Below, in pieces: positions 7,881 through 15,687 of a DNA stretch of 64,000 bases. Origin of the DNA: Mesorhizobium waimense (lineage in GTDB: Bacteria > Pseudomonadota > Alphaproteobacteria > Rhizobiales > Rhizobiaceae); assembly GCF_003601975.1 (NCBI RefSeq), contig NZ_QZWZ01000002.1:434001-498000 (forward strand). Reading direction: 5' to 3'. The notes beneath the pieces were generated by a model that saw only the letters and a list, made by a program, of their open reading frames with translations, did no database searches and was not told the origin of the DNA. Made by a program: the position numbers and the translations under genes. How positions within the stretch are numbered: the stretch's first letter is position 1; the number at the start of each line of letters is the position of its first letter.

Positions 7881-8897
7881 TCAGGCCCGGCCGCGGCGCC
7901 GTTCGCGGCGGGCTTCGCTGGTTTCGGCAGTGTTTGCCGTCGCCACCTTGTTGCGCATCGGGCCGATGCGCTCGACGATCGTCTCGACGGTCGGCCGGCT
8001 GGCCTTGGTGTGCGCGTCGAGCGCCTTGCGCATCGCGGCAAGGTGCTGGAACGAGGTGCCGCAGCAGCCGCCGACGATTTTCGCGCCGGCATCGACGGCG
8101 AGCCGGACGTAGTCGGCCATCAGCTCCGGCGTGCCGGAATAGTGGATCTCGGTGCCGCGGAATTCCGGAATGCCGCAATTGCCCTTGACGATTACAGTCG
8201 CCTCCGGCTTCGCCTCGGTCATGTCGAGCAGCGAGGCGAGGATATCGGACGCGCCGACACCGCAATTGGCGCCGACGCCAAGCGGGCTTTGCGAAAGCCC
8301 GTCGACGACGCCATGGATGTCCTTGGGCAGCAGGCCCATCATGGTGCGGCCGGCGGTGTCGAAGGAGCCGGTATAGGTGTAGTCCAAGCCGACGCGGATC
8401 GCGGCTTCGGCGGCGGCGCGGATTTCATCGGGCGCCGACATGGTCTCGATCCAGGCGACTTCGGCGCCGCCGGCCTTGAGGCCCTCGATCTGTTCGGCGA
8501 AGGCGTCGACGGCCTCGTCATAGGTCATGGCGCCGAGCGGCACCAGAAGTTCGCCTGTCGGACCGACCGAGCCGGCGACGATCACCTTGCGGCCGGCCTT
8601 GTCGGCAACCGCGCGGGCGATCTCGGCGGCGCGCTTGTTCAGCGCATGCACGCGGTCCTGCGCATGGTGCAGCTTCAGCCGGTGGCGGGTGCCGCCGAAG
8701 GAGTTGGTCAGAATGATATCCGCGCCGGCATCGACGAAGTTCTGGTGCAGGCTGGTGATGGTGGCGGGCGCGGTTTCGTTCAGCAGTTCCGGCGCCTCGC
8801 CGGCCTCGAGCCCCATGGCGAACAAATTGGTGCCGGTGGCGCCATCGGCGAGCAGAACGCCTTTTTCGGCAAGCAGCGCTTCGATCGGATTGGTCAT
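7881..8897 (-). CDS. bmt: Betaine--homocysteine S-methyltransferase
   Basis: This 338-residue homocysteine S-methyltransferase uses a zinc-activated homocysteine thiol. The three zinc cysteines are visible: Cys212 in GANCGVG, and Cys278 and Cys279 in GGCCGTS. The N-terminal LLADGATGTNLFAMGL motif is typical, and its overall look fits the rhizobial betaine-dependent enzyme. It would make methionine and dimethylglycine from glycine betaine and homocysteine. A dimethylglycine-dehydrogenase-type gene lies on the far side of the prophage. The basic C-terminal tail RRERRRGRA is unusual but short. A palindrome at 8935-8954 is a likely operator. Confidence 0.85.
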   Translation of the reverse strand: MTNPIEALLAEKGVLLADGATGTNLFAMGLEAGEAPELLNETAPATITSLHQNFVDAGADIILTNSFGGTRHRLKLHHAQDRVHALNKRAAEIARAVADKAGRKVIVAGSVGPTGELLVPLGAMTYDEAVDAFAEQIEGLKAGGAEVAWIETMSAPDEIRAAAEAAIRVGLDYTYTGSFDTAGRTMMGLLPKDIHGVVDGLSQSPLGVGANCGVGASDILASLLDMTEAKPEATVIVKGNCGIPEFRGTEIHYSGTPELMADYVRLAVDAGAKIVGGCCGTSFQHLAAMRKALDAHTKASRPTVETIVERIGPMRNKVATANTAETSEARRERRRGRA

Positions 8898-8934
8898 GGT
8901 GACATACGCCTTCCGGGATATCTATGAGATAACG

Positions 8935-8954
8935 ATATAAAGAACTCTTTATAT
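8935..8954. promoter_or_regulatory. Perfect palindrome upstream of bmt, candidate methionine-cycle operator
   Basis: ATATAAAG-AACT-CTTTATAT has perfect 8-bp arms and stands 38 bases before the bmt start, among further AT-rich GATAT motifs. Methionine and S-adenosylhomocysteine genes of Proteobacteria are often controlled by ArsR-type SahR through AT-rich ATAT palindromes. That link is inference, as I cannot compare the exact motif. Confidence 0.5.
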
Positions 8955-8984
8955 GTCGTCAATGTCGAAGCGGGCTGCCTGCCA

Positions 8985-9827
8985 TCAAAAACGCATGTCG
9001 GCCAGCCTTTGCGTGAAGGCCGCCGATTCATGGGCATTGATGTCGGCGGCGCGGATCAGATTGTCGAAATGGCTGGTCAAAGTGCGGACCGGCTGCGTCG
9101 CGTTCAGCACCAGATACATGTCGCCGACATAGATCGCGGCGCGATAGGGGCCGAAAATGGTGTAGGGGATCGAGTAGCGTATCCGCCCGTCATAGAGAAA
9201 CAGGCGGAAGGTCGGGTAGAGGTCATCAAGCAGCGCCGCCATGTGCAGGAGCTGCTGGCGGCGGTCGGCCTCGGGGAAGCGATCCCAGACACCAAGGCCG
9301 CGCGCAAAAATCTCCAGCGTGTGGCGCGGCATGCAGACTTCCATGTCCGTTTCCGGCCGGCGGTTGTAGTCGATGCGATACTGCGTCTCGCCGGCCTGCG
9401 CCTCGCGGCTCTTGTTGGTGATGCGGGCTTCGTAGTTGACCAGCGCTTCGGTGCGCAGCAGGTCCGGAATGCCCGCCGGCACATAGCGTATCTTGGTGCC
9501 CGCGGCCTCGGCATGCCATTTGGCGAGCAGCGTGCGGTCGAAGCCGTCAGGCGCCTCTTCGATCTCGAGGCTTTCACGGATTTCGCCGGTGACGCCCTCG
9601 TCCTGGCTAAGCCCGAGCAGCCAGTCCAGCGACACTTTGAACTCGGCGGCGATGTTGAGCAGCGTTTCGGCACGGGGGAGGCGGGTCGAGGCACCTGAGA
9701 GGAGCTGCGACAGCGCCGAACGGTCGATGCCCACCGCGGTCGCGAAGGCCGACTGGTTCAGATCGGACCGTGTCAAGAGCATTTTCAGGCGCTCGCGAAA
9801 GATCGTCGACAGGTCACGTTTGTCCAT
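8985..9827 (-). CDS. XRE-family transcriptional regulator
   Basis: This 280-residue protein carries an N-terminal helix-turn-helix (residues about 8-65; LNQSAFATAVGIDRSALSQLLSG with the recognition helix around DRSALSQLL). The C-terminal 200 residues are of a type I do not recognise, with mixed alpha/beta character and no signal or membrane segment. It is divergent from the desaturase gene with a 216-base spacer holding two strong palindromes, so it may control that gene and itself. Confidence 0.82.
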   Translation of the reverse strand: MDKRDLSTIFRERLKMLLTRSDLNQSAFATAVGIDRSALSQLLSGASTRLPRAETLLNIAAEFKVSLDWLLGLSQDEGVTGEIRESLEIEEAPDGFDRTLLAKWHAEAAGTKIRYVPAGIPDLLRTEALVNYEARITNKSREAQAGETQYRIDYNRRPETDMEVCMPRHTLEIFARGLGVWDRFPEADRRQQLLHMAALLDDLYPTFRLFLYDGRIRYSIPYTIFGPYRAAIYVGDMYLVLNATQPVRTLTSHFDNLIRAADINAHESAAFTQRLADMRF

Positions 9828-9969
9828 AGTTTCGCTCCAGTAAGTAGGAGGAAAAAATTGCTCTGAAGCCGCCGGGATCGTGGCTCAGGCGCAAATGAAT
9901 CCTCGCCGCTGTTTACAAAACATAACATATGCGGCTGGAAATGCGCAGTCGCAACAGTTTGTGCGCATT

Positions 9970-10014
9970 GTCGCGTTGCTGCAACGCGACACTCCTGACA
10001 CAATGCTGTCAGGA
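9970..10014. promoter_or_regulatory. Two adjacent perfect palindromes in the XRE/desaturase spacer
   Basis: GTCGCGTTGC-T-GCAACGCGAC (9970-9990) has perfect 10-bp arms. Immediately downstream, TCCTGACA-CAATGC-TGTCAGGA (9993-10014) has perfect 8-bp arms. Both lie within 75 bases of the desaturase start and are well placed as operators for the divergent XRE regulator. Confidence 0.6.
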
Positions 10015-10043
10015 ATCAGAGGGGTTCCGGCGACTGAAAGGCA

Positions 10044-11066
10044 GTGGTCGATAGCATGACGAGCATAAGCAAGAGACGCAGCAGTGCACCGGCCATCGAA
10101 TGGCCGACCGTGTTTCTCACCTTTTTCTGTTACGGTGTCTGGCTCGTCGCTGGCTTCCTTGTCTGGCCTTCCTATCCGATCCTGGCCCTCGCCATCCTGG
10201 CTTTTACCGCCGCGCTGCAATCATCAATCATGCACGAAGTGTTGCACGGTCATCCGACCCGCAACGCTCGGGTCAACGAGGCCTTCGTCTTCCTGCCGAT
10301 CGGCCTCGTCTGGCCGTTCCGCCGCTTCAAGACCATTCATCTGCGACATCACGCGGACGAGCGGCTGACCGATCCGCTCGACGACCCCGAAAGCTATTAT
10401 GAGGCGCTCTGGCACCACGACGACTTGCCGCCGGCGATGAAATTCCTGCTGAAGATCAACAACACCATGGTTGGCCGCTTCTTCCTCGGTCCCTGGCTGT
10501 CCTGCGTCGGCTTCTTCATCGACGATGCCAAGCAGATTGCTGCCGGCGACAAGGCGATCCGCAAGGCTTGGCTGCTGCACGCCATCGGCCTCGCCGTGGT
10601 GTTGCCGGTCGTGCAGTTCGGCTTCGGCATTCCGTTGTGGCTCTACATTCTGGTGCCGGTGTGGCTCGGTCAGTCGCTGATTTCGATCCGCACTTATGCC
10701 GAACACCAGTGGTCGGAACATCCCGAGGGACGCACGGTGATCGTCGAACGGTCGCCGTTGTCCTTCCTGTTCCTCAACAACAATCTGCATTTCGTCCATC
10801 ACAAGAGCCCGACAGTGGCCTGGTACCGGTTGCCGAAGCTGTTCCGCGACCGTCGCGACGAATGGCTTCGGATGAACAATGGCTATGCCTATCCGAACTA
10901 TTTCGCGCTGCTCAAGGCGCATGCCTTCAAGGCCAAGGAGCCGATCGTCCACCCGGTGCTCAGGCGCGCGCCGGAGCCGGGCCGGGCGTTCAAGCCGCGC
11001 GTCAGGGCGCGCAGTGTCTCCGGGCTTGGCAGCGCGCCGGTTCCCGCCGAACCGCCGAAGGAATGA
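10044..11066 (+). CDS. Membrane fatty-acid desaturase family protein
   Basis: About 340 residues with the three histidine clusters of integral-membrane di-iron desaturases: HEVLHGH (64-70), HLRHH (99-103) and HFVHH (250-254). Hydrophobic segments at about 22-40, 45-60, 180-196 and 198-215 fit a four-helix membrane fold. These enzymes use O2 and an electron donor to desaturate or hydroxylate lipid chains; the substrate is not evident. Start may be GTG 10044 or ATG 10056. The C-terminal 30 residues are Pro/Arg-rich. It is the last intact host gene before the prophage. Confidence 0.85.
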   Translation: MVDSMTSISKRRSSAPAIEWPTVFLTFFCYGVWLVAGFLVWPSYPILALAILAFTAALQSSIMHEVLHGHPTRNARVNEAFVFLPIGLVWPFRRFKTIHLRHHADERLTDPLDDPESYYEALWHHDDLPPAMKFLLKINNTMVGRFFLGPWLSCVGFFIDDAKQIAAGDKAIRKAWLLHAIGLAVVLPVVQFGFGIPLWLYILVPVWLGQSLISIRTYAEHQWSEHPEGRTVIVERSPLSFLFLNNNLHFVHHKSPTVAWYRLPKLFRDRRDEWLRMNNGYAYPNYFALLKAHAFKAKEPIVHPVLRRAPEPGRAFKPRVRARSVSGLGSAPVPAEPPKE

Positions 11067-11149
11067 TTCTTGCGGCATTGCCGGCGGCGATGCCAGGCGG
11101 CTCGTACCGTGATCTTGTCAGTCTCCAACAATAGCGGTCCAATCCCTGC

Positions 11150-11209
11150 ATGAGTGAATTCGTTGCGGCCTTGCCGATGTATGATCGGGCGGAAGCCGTT
11201 ACTGAGTAA
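11150..11209 (+). pseudogene. Displaced 5' end of the integration-target gene
   Basis: A 19-codon frame begins ATG AGT GAA TTC and reads MSEFVAALPMYDRAEAVTE, then stops at 11207-11209. Residues FVAALPMYD match FIAALPMYD at the start of the substrate-binding gene at 59342, in the same frame. Codons before the core are the original host 5' end; those after it are phage DNA. The host start and promoter therefore now drive only this stub. Confidence 0.85.
11163..11184. other. attL core, 22-bp repeat
   Basis: The 22-bp sequence TTGCGGCCTTGCCGATGTAT followed by GA is identical at 11163-11184 and 59364-59385. It marks the left prophage boundary. It lies inside a protein-coding frame (codons for AALPMYD), not a tRNA. 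Confidence 0.88.
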
Positions 11210-11262
11210 GGCTTTGCGTGCGGCTTGTGATTAAAAAGTAATACCGGATTGGCGGCACAAAA

Positions 11263-11296
11263 AAGCCCAGGCGATCGACCTGGGCTTCCTGTTTTT
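11263..11296 (-). terminator. Bidirectional terminator at the left phage end
   Basis: AAGCCCAGG (11263-11271) pairs with CCTGGGCTT (11279-11287) around a 7-base loop. A run of A before the stem gives a T-run for leftward RNA, and TTTTT at 11292-11296 follows on the other strand. It ends the leftward accessory operon and insulates attL and the host from it. Confidence 0.85.
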
Positions 11297-11308
11297 GGGT
11301 GGGGGTCG

Positions 11309-11533
11309 CTACTCGCCGACGCGGCGAAACTCCATCTTGATCGTGTGGTTGCCGTCGCCCTGGTCGATCTCGGTGCTGGCGATGTAGACCGGACCGCCCA
11401 AAGCGATCTCGGCGTTAAGCGCGGCCCGGCGCATGTCAGCCATGGCTTTCAGGTAGGCGGAATTATCGCGGCGCGGCGCTGATAGAATGCCGGGGTCGAT
11501 CTCGAACAGGCGCTTAAGGTCGGTCGCTGTCAT
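11309..11533 (-). CDS. Hypothetical phage protein
   Basis: 74 residues, acidic/basic mixed, no recognised motif (MTATDLKRLFEIDPGILSA...). It overlaps the stop of the PrtN-like gene by four bases and is the last gene of the leftward accessory operon. In the circular phage genome it would lie next to attP, opposite the integrase. Confidence 0.7.
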   Translation of the reverse strand: MTATDLKRLFEIDPGILSAPRRDNSAYLKAMADMRRAALNAEIALGGPVYIASTEIDQGDGNHTIKMEFRRVGE

Positions 11534-11796
11534 CGTCTGCCCTGTAACTGGTCGTTCTCTTTCTTTGCGGCCTCGCGTCGATTGTCAATCCAGGCTGCGA
11601 GGTCGAGCAGATGCACGCCCTTCGCCGCCTTCTGGCTGGTCTCGATCCTGACCACGGGCAAGTCAATCTCGCCCTCGGTCGCCTTGCGCGCAAACTGCGT
11701 CGGCGTGAGGTGGCTGAAATATTCGCTGCAAACCTTCTCGACCGGGATCACAGCTGCGCCGTCGAATTGCGCCATGAGCAGGAAGGCGGTGTTCAT
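11530..11796 (-). CDS. Pyocin activator PrtN-family protein
   Basis: This 88-residue protein matches the PrtN family across its length: MNTAFLLMAQFDGAAVIPVE, then YFSHLTPTQFARKATEGEIDLPVV, SQKAAKGVHLLDLAAWID. The middle looks like an AlpA/excisionase-type winged helix. PrtN activates pyocin genes in Pseudomonas; phage homologues are probably transcription regulators or recombination directionality factors. Because it lies close to attP in the circular genome and no other excisionase candidate is seen, a role as Xis is a reasonable hypothesis. Its start overlaps the upstream gene. Confidence 0.82.
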   Translation of the reverse strand: MNTAFLLMAQFDGAAVIPVEKVCSEYFSHLTPTQFARKATEGEIDLPVVRIETSQKAAKGVHLLDLAAWIDNRREAAKKENDQLQGRR

Positions 11797-12965
11797 TGAA
11801 CGTCTGCCTCTCCTGGCGCTGGTGGGGCGGGATGGTCGCGAGCCAGGATGCGCCTGGATATTGCTTTCAACTTCTCGCGGTTCACCATGGCGTAATCGTT
11901 CTTGTCGAGATCGGCTTCCTCAAGCTCGAAGGCCAATTCAAAGGCTAATTGGTCAACCGGGTGGCTATGGAAATCCTCACGCGACCGAAGGTCCGCGTTT
12001 ATTGCTGGCTCTGCATTGGATGAGAGCAGCGCAGCAGGCCAGCCGAGAGCCGCGCGAAGATGGGCAATGAGTTGTTCCGCCTCCATCGGTGTCATCTGCT
12101 GAGATGTGTGACTGCGCGGTCCATCAAGTATGTAGCGGACCGCGAGAGGGTCGCCTTCGGAGACCCAGGCGACCAGTCGGATTTCATTGCCCAATTCGTT
12201 CGTGAATACTTCGGCGTGCTGGCGCAAGAAATCGTGCTGTTGGTGTGCCCATCCATGAAGGTTGCTATCGTCAAGCACCCGCCGCTCCCCCACCTCCTGC
12301 AATGGTGCAGCGACAGGGGAAAGGGCGGCGATGGCTGATATTATGCTGTTCATCATGTCGAATCGGGGTTGGCCGAAATCCGCGGTTAGTTCGCCGCGCC
12401 GATAGTCGCCGAAGTTGCCCGCCGCTCTTGCTGCCTCAATGCACCGCTCGCGCTCGGCAGCAACCGCCGCGTCAATGCCGGCGTCTGCCACTCCGTCGAA
12501 GTCGGCAACGAAGCGCTGGCGCTCGGCGAGGATGGCGCGGGCGATATAGACAGCGCCCGGAAAGCTTCCGACTGGAACGCCGGTCTCGGCGGAATAGGCG
12601 ATATCGGTAGCCGCCTTCATGATGTCTGCGGGTATGCCGGGAGCTCCTTCGGCCGGATCAGCCCGATTTATCGCCGCACGAAGTTTCCGACCCCAAAAGA
12701 CCGCTAACGCTGCACCCTGTGCGGACAAAGCGGCCATTACGATGCGAACTATTTTGGCGTTGATGTATCCGCCATTTGCATCGGCTGCGGCTTGCAGTGC
12801 TCTTTCGGTTGCACTCTGCTTCTCCGTCACCTCTTCCAGCGGCTGTGCCTGTGGGGAGGGAAGGGCAAGGGCGCGGATGAAAGCTTCAAACGACGCATTC
12901 GTACGGTAACGAACACCGTGTTCGCCTGCCAGTTTTGCGACCTTTACCCAGTCGATCTCGCTCAT
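11793..12965 (-). CDS. Hypothetical phage protein with IARAILAER motif
   Basis: This 390-residue protein is soluble and Ala/Glu-rich. It contains IPADIMKAATDIA followed about 20 residues later by IARAILAERQR, a module seen again in the 15388-15687 product. A second part starts near residue 225 after ALSPVAAPLQEVGERRV and contains TPMEAEQLIAHLRAALGW. No enzyme motif is visible. Tight four-base overlaps on both sides place it within the operon. Confidence 0.7.
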   Translation of the reverse strand: MSEIDWVKVAKLAGEHGVRYRTNASFEAFIRALALPSPQAQPLEEVTEKQSATERALQAAADANGGYINAKIVRIVMAALSAQGAALAVFWGRKLRAAINRADPAEGAPGIPADIMKAATDIAYSAETGVPVGSFPGAVYIARAILAERQRFVADFDGVADAGIDAAVAAERERCIEAARAAGNFGDYRRGELTADFGQPRFDMMNSIISAIAALSPVAAPLQEVGERRVLDDSNLHGWAHQQHDFLRQHAEVFTNELGNEIRLVAWVSEGDPLAVRYILDGPRSHTSQQMTPMEAEQLIAHLRAALGWPAALLSSNAEPAINADLRSREDFHSHPVDQLAFELAFELEEADLDKNDYAMVNREKLKAISRRILARDHPAPPAPGEADVQ

Positions 12966-13330
12966 ATCTCTCTCCTGTAAACAAACCCGTTGATGTTCAG
13001 CACGTCGGGCAGGGGCGGCGGCGCAACGTTCGGATCAACGCCAAGCTCGATGAGGCAGGCCGCAATGTGGGGCTCGGCCTCCGCGCCTCTGATCTCGCGG
13101 TCGTAGCCTTTCCAGAGGGCGTCTGCGGGTCCGCGCTCGCTGAGCTCCAGCTTGCCGGCGAACTCGCGGACAAGGAACACCTTGATCAGCGCCTCGCCGT
13201 GGATGCCGCTCCAGAACCGCATAGCGGCCTTGCGCGCCTGGGTGGCGTCGTTGGGGCGCTCTTTGCGCGGAGGCCGGAACACGACACCGCCGTTGCGACG
13301 GAATAGGGCAACTGAGGCGAACGGGGTCAT
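12962..13330 (-). CDS. Hypothetical phage protein
   Basis: 122 residues, basic in the first third (FRPPRKERPNDATQARKAAMRFW) and acidic later. No recognised domain. It overlaps its downstream neighbour by four bases and lies directly after the 13331-13612 gene. Confidence 0.68.
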   Translation of the reverse strand: MTPFASVALFRRNGGVVFRPPRKERPNDATQARKAAMRFWSGIHGEALIKVFLVREFAGKLELSERGPADALWKGYDREIRGAEAEPHIAACLIELGVDPNVAPPPLPDVLNINGFVYRREI

Positions 13331-13612
13331 CTACTTGCCCTCATAGTCATCGTTGAAATCGTCTTCCGGGTCGGCTGGCTCAAGCTCCAGATCGGCGGGC
13401 GTCTGGCCCATGTTGAGCGCATCAAGCGTCCGCTGGCGGACATCGTAGTATTCGCCGTCGACAAGCACGGTGATCCGCTCGCCCATGCCGCCGCCGTAGC
13501 GCTTGGTGAGAACGTGCACCTCCTGCTTTGCGCGGGGCTTCATGCCCAAGGCCGCGGCTAAATCCGCGCCGGTCGTGTGGTAGGGCGAGCGGAATTTCGG
13601 GGAGTGGTTCAT
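13331..13612 (-). CDS. Hypothetical phage protein
   Basis: 93 residues with an acidic C-terminal tail (EPADPEDDFNDDYEGK) and a central beta-rich part around GERITVLVDGEYYDVRQRT. No family recognised. Start overlaps the stop of the methyltransferase-like gene by four bases. Confidence 0.65.
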   Translation of the reverse strand: MNHSPKFRSPYHTTGADLAAALGMKPRAKQEVHVLTKRYGGGMGERITVLVDGEYYDVRQRTLDALNMGQTPADLELEPADPEDDFNDDYEGK

Positions 13613-14289
13613 GCTGCGCGCCCTCCGAAAAGGTCGAGTTGGCGCGTGACATATTCTGGGTGCAGATCGGATTTAGACCCAGAATATGTAACGTCGCCGC
13701 CCCACTGGTCGGCCATGGCCTCGGCGATACCTGGGAAAAACCGCGACCGTTCTTTCCAGCGGTTCGGGCCGGGCGATGCGTGGTGAACGCGGGGCTCGCG
13801 ACCGTCGACAATGTTGGTCGGCGTGAGTGGCTTGAGGTTCTTCAACCAAAAGCATGTGCGCTTCACCTCGCCGTGGCCGAACTGCCAAGGCTGGACCGAC
13901 TGCGCGGGATCTTGGTAATTCTCGATCAGCGCCTTGGCATGGCGATGCATCACAGGGTTCTCGACGCAAACGCGCTCGATCGGCGCATTCCAGAAAGCCG
14001 AGAACAGCGCCGCGCCTTCGCGTAGCTCGCGCTGCATGTCGTCCGCCGTCCTGCCGGGCGGCGGGACCGATAGCCAGCGAACGCCGCTGTTGCAAAGCCG
14101 GGTGCAAGGCGGGTGCGCCACCATGAGCAAATCCCAGCCGTCGCCAAGAAGCTCGCGGGCGTCGCCGATGATGTGTTTGTTGCTACGATCCTCGGACGGG
14201 AGGAGATCGCACGACCAAGCGTCGTGACCACGATTGGCGAAGGCGCGGCGGACGGTGCCGGAATATTCGCAGGCGACGAGAACGCGCAT
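13609..14289 (-). CDS. DNA cytosine methyltransferase-like protein
   Basis: 226 residues. The N-terminus MRVLVACEYSGTVRRAFANRGHDAWSCDL is a Rossmann SAM-binding motif with an acidic residue after the second strand. HPPCTRL at about 59-65 is the Pro-Cys motif IV of C5-cytosine methyltransferases, and ENPVMH at about 111-116 resembles motif VI. The target-recognition domain is very small, so it is a compact phage form that may not methylate on its own. A role in evading host restriction is plausible. It sits mid-operon with overlapping neighbours. Confidence 0.7.
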   Translation of the reverse strand: MRVLVACEYSGTVRRAFANRGHDAWSCDLLPSEDRSNKHIIGDARELLGDGWDLLMVAHPPCTRLCNSGVRWLSVPPPGRTADDMQRELREGAALFSAFWNAPIERVCVENPVMHRHAKALIENYQDPAQSVQPWQFGHGEVKRTCFWLKNLKPLTPTNIVDGREPRVHHASPGPNRWKERSRFFPGIAEAMADQWGGDVTYSGSKSDLHPEYVTRQLDLFGGRAA

Positions 14290-14290
14290 G

Positions 14291-14617
14291 TCAGTGCCTC
14301 GCCACGGTCAGGCGGTTAGGCGCGTCGGGATGCGTCGCGACAAGGCGGCAACGGAAACGCTTGCGCCAGTCTTCGAACAGTGAGCAGACGGTGATCGGAT
14401 CGCGGTACTCGCCGGCCACGTACCAGCCGGCCGCATCGTGGCATTCGATCGAAAGAGTGATGTCATTTTCACTCACGGCGCGGCTGCGCATGCTGATGTG
14501 GAAGCCGTCTTCCGTCTTGCCGAGATCGCCGTGTTCTTCGATGTAGAAGACGCCAAGAAGGCGATGCAGCCCTTGGGCTCGCGGGTTCATTCCAAGGCGT
14601 GTCATGTTGCGATCCAT
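14291..14617 (-). CDS. Hypothetical phage protein
   Basis: About 108 residues if started at the ATG 14617 (MDRNMTRLGMN...), with alternatives at 14605 and 14590; no good ribosome site decides between them. The C-terminal part (LFEDWRKRFRCRLVATHPDAP) is basic. A promoter with a perfect TTGACA -35 and an operator stands immediately upstream, so this gene starts a repressor-controlled transcript. Confidence 0.6.
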   Translation of the reverse strand: MDRNMTRLGMNPRAQGLHRLLGVFYIEEHGDLGKTEDGFHISMRSRAVSENDITLSIECHDAAGWYVAGEYRDPITVCSLFEDWRKRFRCRLVATHPDAPNRLTVARH

Positions 14618-14625
14618 GTTGTTCT

Positions 14626-14642
14626 GTTGTGTTAATCGCAAC
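14626..14642 (-). promoter_or_regulatory. Operator GTTGTGT-TAA-TCGCAAC on a leftward promoter
   Basis: The 7-3-7 imperfect palindrome overlaps the start region of a leftward promoter. That promoter has TTGACA (14669-14664, reading leftward), a 17-base spacer and TAGTGT (14646-14641). The site belongs to the operator family described for the immunity region and should give repressor control over 14617 to 11309. Confidence 0.7.
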
Positions 14643-14713
14643 ACTAGACCCGTTTATATAAGGTGTCAACGGCTTTGGCCCGACTTTTTCGCCGGGCCGC
14701 AGGCCAGTAGAAA

Positions 14714-14911
14714 TCAATGTGCGGGGGTGTTTTTCTCCGCGTCGTTCGCGGCGATGGTCAAACGCTGGGCCAGCTGGCGGGCTGTCTCAGGCGTAATATT
14801 CGCAAACTGCCAGCGGCGTTGGTCTGGCATCATCATGACTGTAATCTTATCGCCGCCGCCTCCGTCACTCACAAATGCGTCTATGTCGTTTTCCTGCGCG
14901 TATGCACTCAC
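14714..14911 (-). CDS. Hypothetical phage protein
   Basis: 65 residues: MSAYAQENDIDAFVSDGGGG, then a DQRRWQFANITPETARQLAQRL stretch. The second part resembles short rhizobial phage proteins with a W-x-F-x-x-L/I-T-P-E-x-A motif, but I cannot name a function. Its end is 44 bases from the 14641-14669 promoter. Confidence 0.55.
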   Translation of the reverse strand: MSAYAQENDIDAFVSDGGGGDKITVMMMPDQRRWQFANITPETARQLAQRLTIAANDAEKNTPAH

Positions 14912-14953
14912 AATAGTTGGGCCTCCTTGCCGCTTCTGCTGGGGTATTGCTGC

Positions 14954-15391
14954 CTAAGGTTTCCGCCTCTTTCTTGTTGTTGGTCGTTGAGCCAAGCCAG
15001 TCGCCTTGATCTCCGCGACAGTGATAGGTTTGTCGTCTAGGTAGTACTCGCTCGCCCATGCGATCCGCTCGCCGCGATCGCCGGCCCAAGGCCTTCGCCA
15101 CGTGGTCGCGCGTAGGCGTCCAAGCGGGGTGTCGATCCCGGCAGTTGCGTCATGCTCGGGGCCTTGTGCCGCCGCGAACCAAGCCGCGCGCGCCTTCTCC
15201 TGCACCTCGGCGAGGTAATCGCGGCGGTCGGTCGACGTGACGCGCGCCGGCTGGCCTTCGCGCATGCGTTTAATCGCGTCGATGATTTTGAATGCCTGGT
15301 CGGTCGGCGTCTCGTCGCCTATTGCGTCGTTGGCGGCGCGCAAGGCTTCGGTAATGGCGTCCTCTCGGGCGAGGCGGGCGGCGTAGTTCAT
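14954..15391 (-). CDS. Hypothetical phage protein
   Basis: 145 residues, starting MNYAARLAREDAITEALRAA at the ATG 15391, which overlaps the upstream stop (ATGA). The middle is helical and charged, and the C-terminus (KATGLAQRPTTRKRRKP) is strongly basic, which may mean nucleic-acid binding. No domain recognised. Confidence 0.65.
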   Translation of the reverse strand: MNYAARLAREDAITEALRAANDAIGDETPTDQAFKIIDAIKRMREGQPARVTSTDRRDYLAEVQEKARAAWFAAAQGPEHDATAGIDTPLGRLRATTWRRPWAGDRGERIAWASEYYLDDKPITVAEIKATGLAQRPTTRKRRKP

Positions 15392-15687
15392 TGCGGGTTG
15401 TACCGCACGAAGTCGGCGACATCTGACGCTTGATGCCAGGCTTGCAAATAGCCGTCTTTGGCCTCGGGGACGATGAAGGTAGCGCGCAAAGCTTCGCCTT
15501 CCTCGTTTCGGTATGTCGCCTCGATCCGCTTGGCGATCCGCTCGCGCTCGGCAAGGATGGCGCGGGCGATGCCTTCTATGAGTTTCTGTTGAATGTAGTT
15601 CTCTGGTTCCCATTCTTCGTGATACCAGCGCCGCGCTACATCGGTCGCGGCAACCATCACGTCTGCCGGTATTTCCTTGGTGCTCAT
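15388..15687 (-). CDS. Hypothetical phage protein with IARAILAER motif
   Basis: 99 residues. It begins MSTKEIPADVMVAATDVARRW and contains EGIARAILAERERIAKRIE, the same module as in the 11793-12965 protein, here in compact form. The recurrence suggests a shared small helical domain. Four-base overlaps at both ends. Confidence 0.65.
   Translation of the reverse strand: MSTKEIPADVMVAATDVARRWYHEEWEPENYIQQKLIEGIARAILAERERIAKRIEATYRNEEGEALRATFIVPEAKDGYLQAWHQASDVADFVRYNPQ

Noticed and set aside
11100..11260. tRNA gene as integration target
   Set aside because: The att core reads as codons for AALPMYD in both junctions and no cloverleaf can be drawn around it.
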